Shown piece by piece: positions 7,568 through 15,008 of a DNA stretch of 24,475 bases; the stretch's first letter is position 1, and each line of letters begins with the position of its first letter. The position numbers and the translations under genes were made by a program. This stretch comes from Alphaproteobacteria bacterium (GTDB taxonomy: Bacteria > Pseudomonadota > Alphaproteobacteria > CAAGCB01 > CAG-977): contig CAAGCB010000045.1 of the NCBI GenBank assembly GCA_900768185.1, positions 1 to 24,475 of the forward strand, written 5' to 3'. The notes under the pieces are model-generated. The model was not told the origin of the DNA and ran no database searches. It saw only the letters and a program-made list of their open reading frames with translations.

Positions 7568-8599
7568 ATGGCACAAGTCGTTTTGCGCAACAATGTTGTC
7601 GTTGCCGATTACACAAAGCCTTACATTATCGCGGAAATCAATTCCAGTCACAACGGAAGTGTCGAAACCGCGCGGCAAATGATTGAAAAGGCAAAGGAAA
7701 TCGGTGTCGATTGCGTTAAATTCCAATCATGGAGTGCGGAAAGCCTGTATTCCAAATCTTATTATGCGGGCAACCCGATTGCCAAGCGCATTGTTTCCAA
7801 ATTTTCTTTGAACGAAGAGCAATTGGGCGGTTTGGCGGATTATTGCCGCGAAACAGGCATTTCGTTTTCATCTACGCCGTATTCGCGCGCGGAAGTCGAT
7901 TTTCTGTTGGAAAAGTGCAATGCGCCGTACATTAAGATCGCGTCGATGGATATCAACAATTTCGACTATCTGACTTATATCGCCAAAACGGGCGCGCCGA
8001 TTGTGCTGTCGACGGGCATGGCGGAAACGGCTGAAATCGAACGCGCGGTCAAAACAATCGAAGACGCGGGCAACACGCAAATCATTTTGTTGCACTGCAT
8101 TTCGATTTATCCCGCAAAGCCCGAAACGATTCATTTGAACAACATTTTAGGCTTGCGCGAAATGTTCCCTGCCTATCCCGTCGGATTTTCGGATCACACG
8201 CTGGGCGTGGAAACGGCGTGTGCGGCAACGGCTTTGGGCGCGGCGGTTATTGAAAAGCACTTTACGCTGGACAAATCTAAAATGGGTATGGACAACAACA
8301 TGGCGACGGAACCCGACGAATTCGCACTGATGATTCGTTCCTGCATGAACGTTGCGGCGGCTTTGGGAACAAAAGAACGCATCGTGTCGCAGGCGGAGTA
8401 CGATCAGCGTTTGAAAATGCGCCGCAGTGTCATTGCCGCGAAAGATCTGCCTGTCGGACACGTCATTTCGGCGGAAGATTTGGATGTTAAGCGTCCGGGG
8501 ACGGCGATTCCCGCGGATAAAAAGGATATGCTCATCGGCAAAAAACTGGTGCGTGCCGTCGAAGCGGACACGCTTTTTTCCGAAAGCGATTTTGAATAA
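7568..8599 (+). CDS. NeuB-family nonulosonate-type synthase with SAF domain
   Basis: A 343-residue member of the NeuB family, which joins phosphoenolpyruvate to an aldehyde-form sugar. The N-terminal TIM barrel starts with YIIAEINSSHNGS, followed by CVKFQSW, IKIASMDI, STGMAE and LLHCISIYPA. The probable metal ligands H210 (GFSDHT) and H231 (EKHFTLD) are 21 residues apart, as in meningococcal NeuB. A C-terminal antifreeze-like SAF domain runs from about residue 286 (RRSVIAAKDL). The loop after H231 reads KMGMDNNMATEPDEF rather than the usual PDHxxSLEP form, so it belongs to a side branch and the acceptor may not be ManNAc. AAGGAG at 7556-7561 fixes the ATG at 7568. No epimerase (NeuC) or CMP-transferase (NeuA) is present in this window. 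Confidence 0.85.
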   Translation: MAQVVLRNNVVVADYTKPYIIAEINSSHNGSVETARQMIEKAKEIGVDCVKFQSWSAESLYSKSYYAGNPIAKRIVSKFSLNEEQLGGLADYCRETGISFSSTPYSRAEVDFLLEKCNAPYIKIASMDINNFDYLTYIAKTGAPIVLSTGMAETAEIERAVKTIEDAGNTQIILLHCISIYPAKPETIHLNNILGLREMFPAYPVGFSDHTLGVETACAATALGAAVIEKHFTLDKSKMGMDNNMATEPDEFALMIRSCMNVAAALGTKERIVSQAEYDQRLKMRRSVIAAKDLPVGHVISAEDLDVKRPGTAIPADKKDMLIGKKLVRAVEADTLFSESDFE

Positions 8600-8611
8600 G
8601 AGTGCGGAGCG

Positions 8612-9292
8612 ATGGAACGGTTTTCCCTGTCAGCGATTGATGTGTACCGCTTTGAATCGGAATATTTAAGAACGAATATGTTTGTTCTGTTTTCCGACGG
8701 CGAAGCGTTGATCGTCGATCCGCACCCCGATGAGGAAGCCGCAGCGTTGTTGAAAGAAAAAAACGCTCGTCAAACAACAGTATTTTTGACGCACGAACAC
8801 CCCGATCATACTTACGGCTTGCCGTGGCTGAAAGAAATAACGGATTTTCAACTGATCTGTCATCGCAAATGTGCGGAAACGATTGCTGTCGAACGAAACA
8901 ACAGACCGATGTTGATGACGTTTGTTCTGGAACAGAAAGATGAAGAAAACGGAACACGGCTGACAGAAAAATTCAATCGGGAATTCAAGCCGTTTACTTT
9001 TAAAGCCGATATAGTTTTTGACGACACTTTTTCTTTTGATTTCGGAGGAATCCCGTTTTGCTTTATGGCGACGCCGGGGCATTCAAAAGGTTCCTGCTGC
9101 ATCAAAATGAACGACACGGCGGTTTTCACGGGCGACAATCTGATTTGGGACACGCCCGTGATTACGCGTTTTCCGGGGGGAAGTCTGAAAGAGTTTAACG
9201 AAAAAACAAAGCCTTATCTGGACGCTTTGCCGGACGACATTCTTGTTTTGGCGGGGCATGGTCGGGTTTTTAAAATGAAAGAGGCGCGATGA
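8612..9292 (+). CDS. Metallo-beta-lactamase-fold hydrolase
   Basis: A 226-residue metal hydrolase of the metallo-beta-lactamase fold. The metal motif HEHPDH at residues 61-66 is complete. The further ligands are seen in TPGHSKGS (about residue 155-162), TGDNLIWD and the terminal AGHGRVF. The glyoxalase II-like subgroup often cleaves thioesters. In this operon, next to an ACP and acyl-activating enzymes, a role in releasing or editing an acyl thioester is a reasonable inference, but hydrolysis of a sugar lactone or an unrelated ester is equally open. It follows the NeuB gene after 12 bases and its stop overlaps the start of the ANL ligase. Confidence 0.85.
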   Translation: MERFSLSAIDVYRFESEYLRTNMFVLFSDGEALIVDPHPDEEAAALLKEKNARQTTVFLTHEHPDHTYGLPWLKEITDFQLICHRKCAETIAVERNNRPMLMTFVLEQKDEENGTRLTEKFNREFKPFTFKADIVFDDTFSFDFGGIPFCFMATPGHSKGSCCIKMNDTAVFTGDNLIWDTPVITRFPGGSLKEFNEKTKPYLDALPDDILVLAGHGRVFKMKEAR

Positions 9293-10698
9293 TGTGGAAT
9301 TTGCGTGATTTTGCGGAAAACACGGCGGTAATTCAAGACGACGGTCAGCGTTTTTCGTATGCGGAACTGGCGGATTTGACGGACGCGTTGGCGGACAAAG
9401 TGCCGCCGCGTTCGCTGGTGTTCAATTTGTGCGAAAACTCGATTGAATCGCTGGTCGGTTATGTGTCGTTCATCAATCACCGCATTGTGCCGCTGATGCT
9501 GGACGCGCACATCGACCGCGCTTTGCTGGATAACTTTTTGACGGAATACAAGCCCGATTATTTGTGGCTTCCCGCCGACAAAGCCGCGGAATTTAACGGC
9601 AAAACCGTTTTTGAACAGGGAAAATACGCTCTTGTTAAAATGTCGGACAGCCGCGCTTATCCGCTGTATGATGAGTTGGCGTTGCTGTTGACGACTTCGG
9701 GGTCGACGGGATCGCCGAAATTCGTGCGCCAAAGCTACAAGAACATTCGCGCCAACACGGATTCCATTGTCGAATACTTGAAATTGGATTCGACGGAACG
9801 TCCGATTACGACTTTGCCGATGAATTACACTTACGGCATTTCGATTTTGAACACGCATCTGGCGGTCGGCGCGACGATTCTGATGACGCAAAAAACGCTG
9901 ATGCAGAGGGAATTTTGGGACTTTTTCACACGGGAAAAGGCGACGTCGTTCGGCGGCGTTCCCTACACTTATGAAATGCTGGACAAGCTGATGTTCTTCC
10001 GCCGCAAATTGCCCGATTTGCGCACGATGACGCAGGCGGGGGGCAAGATTTTGCCCGCTTTGCACAAAAAATTCGCCGAATACGCCGTAAAAGAGGGCAA
10101 ACACTTCGTCGTCATGTACGGGCAAGCCGAAGCGACCGCGCGCATGGCTTATCTGCCGCCCGAAAAGGCTTTGGAAAAGTGCGGTTCGACGGGCGTTGCA
10201 ATTCCCGGCGGCAAGTTTGATTTGATTGACGCCGACGGCGGCAAAATCACGACGCCCGACACGGTCGGCGAATTGGTCTATACGGGTGACAACGTGACAC
10301 TGGGCTATGCGGTCTGCGGCGCGGATTTGGCGAAAGGCGACGAACGCGGCGGCGTGTTGCAGACGGGCGACATGGCGCAGTTCGACGCGGACGGGTATTT
10401 TTATATTGTCGGGCGCAAGAAACGGTTTTTAAAAATCTTCGGCAACCGCGTCGGCTTGGACGAAACGGAACGGCTGATAAAAACGCAATATCCCGAATTG
10501 GACTGCGCTTGCGCGGGCAAGGACGACGCGATGCACGTTTTTATAACGGATGAAAACAAAACGTCGGAAATCAAGAGATTTCTGGCGGAAAAAACGCATT
10601 TAAACCCGACGGCGTTTCACGTCAAGCACATTGAGAAAATTCCCAAGAACGACGCGGGCAAGACGTTGTATCGCGAATTGGAGCAATTCTATGACTGA
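9289..10698 (+). CDS. ANL-superfamily acyl ligase (AMP-forming)
   Basis: An adenylate-forming ligase of 469 residues that activates a carboxylic acid with ATP, then transfers it to CoA or an ACP. Core motifs are all present: TSGSTGSPK (A3, 136-144), MYGQAEATARM (A5, about 276), TGDMAQFDADGY with GRKKRFLKIFGNRV (A7/A8, 359-388) and the catalytic Lys in NDAGKTLYREL (A10, K458). The N-terminal domain is shorter than in typical acyl-CoA synthetases. Two ATG codons in tandem (9289 and 9292) both overlap the previous stop, so the exact start is uncertain by one codon. The neighbouring ACP and LuxE suggest that an acyl chain or an amino acid is loaded for the glycan. It overlaps luxE-like by eight bases. 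Confidence 0.88.
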   Translation: MMWNLRDFAENTAVIQDDGQRFSYAELADLTDALADKVPPRSLVFNLCENSIESLVGYVSFINHRIVPLMLDAHIDRALLDNFLTEYKPDYLWLPADKAAEFNGKTVFEQGKYALVKMSDSRAYPLYDELALLLTTSGSTGSPKFVRQSYKNIRANTDSIVEYLKLDSTERPITTLPMNYTYGISILNTHLAVGATILMTQKTLMQREFWDFFTREKATSFGGVPYTYEMLDKLMFFRRKLPDLRTMTQAGGKILPALHKKFAEYAVKEGKHFVVMYGQAEATARMAYLPPEKALEKCGSTGVAIPGGKFDLIDADGGKITTPDTVGELVYTGDNVTLGYAVCGADLAKGDERGGVLQTGDMAQFDADGYFYIVGRKKRFLKIFGNRVGLDETERLIKTQYPELDCACAGKDDAMHVFITDENKTSEIKRFLAEKTHLNPTAFHVKHIEKIPKNDAGKTLYRELEQFYD

Positions 10699-11773
10699 TT
10701 TTAACGCCCTTTTGGAAATTCCTCCGTATTCTTTGGACAAGTTGGCGAAAACGGCGGCTTTAACCGAAGAATTGAAACGGCTGACAAAACATCATATCGA
10801 CGCTTGTTCCGCTTACGCCGGAATGATGCGCGCCGTCGGGTTGGATTTGGACAAAGTGAAAACTTACGAAGATTTGCCTTTTCTGCCCGTTTCTTTGTTC
10901 AAAGACCTGACTTTGAAAAGCGTTTCCGATGCGGAAGTGTTTAAAACGCTGACGTCTTCCGGTACAACGGGACAAAAAGTGTCAAAGATTTATCTGGACA
11001 AAGAAGGCGTCGCCAATCAGCAGAAAGCGTTGGTGAAAATCGTTTCCGCATTTACCGGTGCGACGCGTTTGCCGATGTTGATTATCGACAGCCCGTCGGT
11101 TATCAAAAACCGCGCGATGTTTTCCGCAAGGGGCGCGGGCATTCTGGGATTTTCGATTTTCGGCGCGGACAGAACCTATGCCCTGAACGACGATATGGAA
11201 ATCGATTTTCCGGCGATAGAGGCGTTTTTGGAACGGCACAAAGGGCAGAAAATCCTGTTGTTCGGCTTTACGTTCATGATTTGGCGGCACTTTTACAAGG
11301 AATTGTTGAAGTCGGATAAAAAAATTGATTTGTCGAACGGCGTGATGATTCACGGCGGCGGCTGGAAAAAATTGATATCCGAAGCCGTTTCGCCCGCGGA
11401 GTTCAAAGCGCGCCTGACCGCCGTTTGCGGCTTGTCCGACGTACACGATTATTACGGCATGGTGGAACAGACAGGGTGCGTTTATATGCAGTGCGAACAC
11501 GGACACATGCACGCGTCGGTTTTTTCCGATGTGATTATGCGTAATCCGAAGGACTTTTCAGTCTGTTCCGTCGGCGAAAAAGGCATTATCCAAGTCGTTT
11601 CCGTTTTACCGAAATCGTATCCCGGACATTCGCTTTTGACCGAAGACGAAGGCGTTTTGCTGGGCGAGGACGATTGTCCGTGCGGTCGCAACGGCAAATA
11701 TTTTCAAATTCTGGGGCGGCTGAAAAACGCCGAAATCAGGGGGTGCAGTGATACCTATGCCGCAAAATTTTAA
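10691..11773 (+). CDS. LuxE-like acyl-protein synthetase
   Basis: A 360-residue protein of the LuxE acyl-protein synthetase family, which activates a fatty acid as acyl-AMP and passes it on to a reductase partner. The ATP-binding loop TSSGTTGQK lies at residues 88-96, preceded by FLPVSLFKD and followed by GFTFMIWRHF and HGGGWKKL, all features of LuxE. A C-terminal DDCPCGRNG segment resembles the CxC element of PaaK-like relatives. The start codon is ATG 10691, overlapping the ANL ligase stop. Together with the LuxC gene that follows it would form the synthetase and reductase parts of a fatty-acid reductase complex. The thioesterase LuxD and the luciferase luxAB are absent. Confidence 0.88.
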   Translation: MTDFNALLEIPPYSLDKLAKTAALTEELKRLTKHHIDACSAYAGMMRAVGLDLDKVKTYEDLPFLPVSLFKDLTLKSVSDAEVFKTLTSSGTTGQKVSKIYLDKEGVANQQKALVKIVSAFTGATRLPMLIIDSPSVIKNRAMFSARGAGILGFSIFGADRTYALNDDMEIDFPAIEAFLERHKGQKILLFGFTFMIWRHFYKELLKSDKKIDLSNGVMIHGGGWKKLISEAVSPAEFKARLTAVCGLSDVHDYYGMVEQTGCVYMQCEHGHMHASVFSDVIMRNPKDFSVCSVGEKGIIQVVSVLPKSYPGHSLLTEDEGVLLGEDDCPCGRNGKYFQILGRLKNAEIRGCSDTYAAKF

Positions 11774-12944
11774 CGAATTGACCTATGTTGTCGGAACACC
11801 CGAAACCGTCGAAGAAATGCGCTCCATTCCGGCGATGATTCCTTTTTCGGACAAAGCCGTGACATTCTTAAACGCCGTGTCCGCAAAGCTGCTGAAAACG
11901 GGCAAAGCGTATTCCGACGTCGTTACTTTCGCCTTTTGGTGCCGCAAGGCGGCTTTGTTGACCGAAAAAGCCAAATATGACACGAACGAATTGCGCTTGG
12001 GGCGCGGCATCGCTTTTCATTCTACGCCGTCCAACGTGCCCGTGAACTGCGCGTTCAGCTTTGCGGCGGGACTGCTGGCGGGAAACCCGAATATCGTGCG
12101 TCTGCCCGCAAAACCCTACGCGCAGGTGGATTTGATTTGCGCGGCGGTGAAAGAAGCTCTGGACGAACAGCCGGAAATGAAGCCGTACGTCGTGTTCGTG
12201 AAATTTCCGCCCGTTCAGGAAGTCGCCGATTATTTTTCAAGCCTTTGCGCGACCCGCATTGTTTGGGGCGGCGATATGACGATTGCGGAAATGCGCAAAT
12301 CGCCTCTGCCGCCCAGAGCCAAGGAAATCACGTTTGCCGACCGTCATTCGATTCTTGTTTTGAACGCGGAAGCCGTTTTGAAAACTGAAAATATCGACCG
12401 TCTGGCACAGGATTTTTACAACGATACGTTTTTCACCGATCAGAACGCCTGCACGTCCCCGCGGATCATCGTCTGGACGGGAAAAGACAAGCAGGCGGCA
12501 AAGGACAAATTCTGGACGGCAGTACACAAACTCGTCGCGGACAAATACACGCTCGCCCCCGTGCAGGCGGTCGGGAAACTGGCGGCTTTATACCGTGCGG
12601 CGGCGGACAGGGAAGTGCGCCTCGAACCATGCGCCGACAATTTCATTTATCGGGTCAAGGTTGAAAAATTGGACGACAAACTGCCCGATTTGAAATACAA
12701 CAGCGGCTTTTTCTTTGAATACGACGCGGAAAATCTGACAGAAATCGCCCCCGTCTGCACAAACAAATGCCAAACGATGACTTATTACGGATTGGATAAA
12801 GACGATATTGCCGACTTTATCCGCTCCGCCGCTCCGCAAGGTGTCGACCGCGCCGTTCCGATGGGCAAGTCGATGGACTTCACGCTTGTTTGGGACGGAC
12901 ACGATTTAATCAGAGAACTTTCAAGAATTGTAAAGGTGGCGTGA
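11748..12944 (+). CDS. LuxC-like acyl-CoA/acyl-protein reductase
   Basis: A 398-residue NADPH-dependent acyl reductase of the LuxC family, related to aldehyde dehydrogenases; it reduces an activated acyl group to the aldehyde. The nucleophilic cysteine is C235 in DQNACTSPR, the family active-site motif. GRGIAFHSTPSNVPVN (85-100) is the conserved nucleotide-binding region. GTG at 11748 is likely, close behind AGGGGG at 11739-11744; ATG at 11757 is an alternative three codons later. It overlaps the LuxE-like gene by 26 bases, which fits coupled expression of a complex. An aldehyde product could be the acceptor for the ThDP or NeuB-type enzyme, or be aminated; these are inferences. Confidence 0.88.
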   Translation: MIPMPQNFNELTYVVGTPETVEEMRSIPAMIPFSDKAVTFLNAVSAKLLKTGKAYSDVVTFAFWCRKAALLTEKAKYDTNELRLGRGIAFHSTPSNVPVNCAFSFAAGLLAGNPNIVRLPAKPYAQVDLICAAVKEALDEQPEMKPYVVFVKFPPVQEVADYFSSLCATRIVWGGDMTIAEMRKSPLPPRAKEITFADRHSILVLNAEAVLKTENIDRLAQDFYNDTFFTDQNACTSPRIIVWTGKDKQAAKDKFWTAVHKLVADKYTLAPVQAVGKLAALYRAAADREVRLEPCADNFIYRVKVEKLDDKLPDLKYNSGFFFEYDAENLTEIAPVCTNKCQTMTYYGLDKDDIADFIRSAAPQGVDRAVPMGKSMDFTLVWDGHDLIRELSRIVKVA

Positions 12945-13969
12945 TGTCGCAAAATCCCCTTGTTTCCATTGTTTGCATTACTTACAACCACGAACGGTTC
13001 ATTCGCGACGCGTTGGACGGCTTTGTCATGCAGAAAACAAACTTTCCGTTTGAAATTCTGATCAACGACGACGCGTCAACGGATAAAACGGCGGATATTA
13101 TTCGGGAATATGAATCAAAATATCCAGATTTGTTTCGCTGTGTTTATCAAACCGAAAATCAATGGGGAAAGAAAAATCCGTTCACGGACATCTTGTGTCC
13201 CATGGTGCGCGGAAAGTATGTCGCGCTGAACGAAGGCGACGATTATTGGACGGACGAAAACAAACTGCAAAAGCAGGTTGATTTTATGGAAACGCATTCC
13301 GATTTTTCCGTTTGTTTCCACCCCGTGACCGTGCATTGGGACGATAATTCCGAACCCGACAGCGTTTTCCCGTCCGCGAAAGAACGCTTTTATAAAACCG
13401 AACTGACTTTGGACGATTTGTTGAAACGCAATTTTATTCAAACGAATTCCGTTCTTTACCGCTGGCGTTTTCATCGGGATTCTTTGAAATTGTTTCCGGA
13501 CGGCATTCTGCCCATGGACTGGTATTTGCATCTATTGCACGCGCAAACGGGAAAAATCGGTTTTCTGCCCGACGTGATGAGCGTCTACCGCCGTAATCAA
13601 GGCGGTATTTGGACGGAGGCGGAGCGAACGCCGCGATGGTTCGTCCGCTGCGGAATACCTTTTGTTCGTTTTTGGCAGAATATGCAAAAACAGTTTAACC
13701 TTGATTGTCGCGCGAAAATAAAAGACACCGCTTTGTTGACAAAACTGTGCCTGTCAAACGCCGGTCAACAAGACGCGCTGGCGGAATTGCTGGCGATTTG
13801 TCCGGACATTCCGGAAATGCCGCGCTTTGTCAGATTGAAATTGTTTCTGTACACGGTCGTCAAGCCGTTCACTTTTAAAAAACGGCGTAAAGAAATCAGC
13901 GGACGGAAAAAATTTCTGAAAAGAATCCTTCTGCTGAAAAAAGAGAAACGGCATGACCAACAGAATTGA
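12944..13969 (+). CDS. GT2-family glycosyltransferase
   Basis: A 341-residue inverting glycosyltransferase of the GT2 (GT-A) family. It starts with PLVSIVCITYNHERFI, has the nucleotide-sugar motif INDDASTDKT (40-49), and the EGDDYWTDENKLQKQ block (98-110) that is common in GT2 enzymes of glycan loci. The C-terminal ~100 residues are basic and lack obvious membrane helices. Its likely role is to add a sugar to the growing lipid-linked glycan on the cytoplasmic side. ATG 12944 overlaps the preceding stop by one base (TGATG), so translation is probably coupled. It overlaps the next gene by 17 bases. Donor and acceptor cannot be told. Confidence 0.9.
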   Translation: MSQNPLVSIVCITYNHERFIRDALDGFVMQKTNFPFEILINDDASTDKTADIIREYESKYPDLFRCVYQTENQWGKKNPFTDILCPMVRGKYVALNEGDDYWTDENKLQKQVDFMETHSDFSVCFHPVTVHWDDNSEPDSVFPSAKERFYKTELTLDDLLKRNFIQTNSVLYRWRFHRDSLKLFPDGILPMDWYLHLLHAQTGKIGFLPDVMSVYRRNQGGIWTEAERTPRWFVRCGIPFVRFWQNMQKQFNLDCRAKIKDTALLTKLCLSNAGQQDALAELLAICPDIPEMPRFVRLKLFLYTVVKPFTFKKRRKEISGRKKFLKRILLLKKEKRHDQQN

Positions 13970-14741
13970 AATCGATCCGAACGATATCGGCAGGGTGCAG
14001 TTGCGCGTCGCCGGCGACAACAATGTCGTTATCATCAAAAAACTGTCCGAAGGGACTGTCGGTAAAGTTTCGATTTCCCTTGCCGGAAACGACTGTTCGA
14101 TCATTTTGGACGACGGGATATTCATCGGCGAAGCTTTAAACATTTACGCCGGACAGATTCACCCGAATTTCGGTATGATAAACAACGCGCATATTTATAT
14201 CGGGAAAGGCACTTCGTTTGAAAAAACGACGATTTCGACGGCTAACGCCAATTCTTCGATAGAAATCGGCGAACGCTGTATGTTTTCATACGGCATCACG
14301 GTGTACAACACCGATTCGCACCCGATTATTGATGCGGAAAACGGAAACATTATCAACAAAGTCAAAACGCTGAAAATCGGCGATCATGTCTGGGTCGGCG
14401 CGAACGCGACGATTTTGAAAAACACCTGCATTCCCGATGATTGCATCGTCGGGTGGGGATCCGTTGTCAACTCAACATCTTTACGTTCTACCCCCCCCCT
14501 GAAAACACTCAAAGGTTGTATAGTGGCGGGCAATCCGGCGAAAATCGTAAAAACGGGGATTACTTGGGACAGCGACGGATCGAAAGGCTATGTTCAAAAC
14601 GCGGACATGACGGCGAAAATTTCGGAACGCGCCGCATTGATTGTCGCTTTGCCGCCTGAAAACGCCTGTCCGTTGCCGAAAAAAAGAAAAAAGGGGTGGG
14701 GATACAGGCTGTGGAAACATCTGTCAAAAAAATACGGTTGA
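13953..14741 (+). CDS. Left-handed beta-helix acetyltransferase with poly-C tract
   Basis: A 262-residue hexapeptide-repeat acyltransferase of the maltose/galactoside O-acetyltransferase type. Repeats run from about residue 48 to 172 (IYIGKG, IEIGERCMF, LKIGDHVWVGANATI, DDCIVGWGSVV). The catalytic His is probably H123 in YNTDSHPI. The IVAGNPAKIVK ending is the family C-cap. It probably O-acetylates a sugar of the glycan. Codons 180-183 lie on a run of nine C (14491-14499), in a loop that is longer than usual for the family. A one-base loss there gives TGA at once, and a one-base gain leads to a stop at 14657-14659, so either removes the C-terminal ~80 residues. It is the last gene of the operon. 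A G/C hairpin without a T-run (near 14764-14778) is the only terminator-like structure after it. Confidence 0.85.
   Translation: MTNRIEIDPNDIGRVQLRVAGDNNVVIIKKLSEGTVGKVSISLAGNDCSIILDDGIFIGEALNIYAGQIHPNFGMINNAHIYIGKGTSFEKTTISTANANSSIEIGERCMFSYGITVYNTDSHPIIDAENGNIINKVKTLKIGDHVWVGANATILKNTCIPDDCIVGWGSVVNSTSLRSTPPLKTLKGCIVAGNPAKIVKTGITWDSDGSKGYVQNADMTAKISERAALIVALPPENACPLPKKRKKGWGYRLWKHLSKKYG
14491..14499 (+). repeat. Poly-C tract (9 C) inside the terminal acetyltransferase gene
   Basis: Nine consecutive C spanning codons 180-183 (Thr-Pro-Pro-Leu). Slippage either way truncates the protein. It is the second long homopolymer of G or C within a coding region of this locus; the run at 9175-9180 (6 G) is shorter. 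On/off switching of O-acetylation by slipped-strand mispairing is plausible but untested here. Confidence 0.85.
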
Positions 14742-14822
14742 TTTTATAAAGGGCGCGACACGGGCGGTTTTCCCGCCGCCGCGACCGTTCGGATTCGGAA
14801 AAAAACGCGGCGAAGGAAAAAC

Positions 14823-14851
14823 TTGACGGGATTTTGCATTACCTGTATAAG
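14823..14851 (+). promoter_or_regulatory. Sigma70-type promoter of tRNA-Val
   Basis: TTGACG (14823-14828) and TATAAG (14846-14851) are separated by 17 bases, a near-consensus housekeeping promoter. The tRNA begins 13 bases after the -10 box. No other promoter this good was seen in the window. Confidence 0.8.
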
Positions 14852-14863
14852 GAAAAAAACGAC

Positions 14864-14940
14864 GGGCGATTAGCTCAGCTGGTTAGAGCGCTTGCTTTAC
14901 ACGCAAGATGTCTGCGGTTCGAATCCGTAATCGCCTACCA
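14864..14940 (+). tRNA. tRNA-Val (anticodon UAC)
   Basis: A full cloverleaf can be drawn. The acceptor stem is GGGCGAT with ATCGCCT (first pair G-U), the D arm is GCTC/GAGC, and the anticodon stem is CTTGC/GCAAG around the loop TTTACAC, giving anticodon TAC for valine. The T arm has TTCGAAT, and the discriminator A is followed by an encoded CCA (14938-14940). It stands alone with its own promoter and terminator between the + strand glycan locus and the - strand genes. Confidence 0.96.
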
Positions 14941-14945
14941 TATTT

Positions 14946-14979
14946 CAGCCTCCGGATAAAGATTCGGGGGCTGTTTTTT
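14946..14979 (+). terminator. Rho-independent terminator of tRNA-Val
   Basis: A nine-pair stem, CAGCCTCCG (14946-14954) with CGGGGGCTG (14965-14973, one G-T pair), a ten-base loop and a run of six T (14974-14979). It lies five bases after the tRNA end. It faces the converging ATPase gene, which ends at 15009, but has no T-run on that strand. Confidence 0.88.
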
Positions 14980-15008
14980 GGAGGGGAGGGAACGCCCCGC
15001 GCGCCGTG

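Noticed and set aside
7568..8599. Sialic acid pathway (neuB of a neuABC set)
   Set aside because: Neither NeuA nor NeuC is in the window and the loop after the second His differs from sialic acid synthases, so a neuB symbol would claim too much.
9175..9180. Run of six G in the metallo-beta-lactamase-fold gene
   Set aside because: Too short for frequent slippage compared with the G11 and C9 tracts.
9214..10125. Open - strand frame of 303 codons opposite the ANL ligase
   Set aside because: The + strand ligase carries all core motifs. The antisense product is a composition artefact.
10691..12944. Bioluminescence operon
   Set aside because: Only LuxE- and LuxC-like genes are present; luciferase subunits and LuxD are absent and the neighbours are glycan genes.
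14764..14778. GGCGG/CCGCC hairpin after the last glycan gene as an operon terminator
   Set aside because: The stem is only five pairs and no T-run follows, so it is not listed as a terminator.
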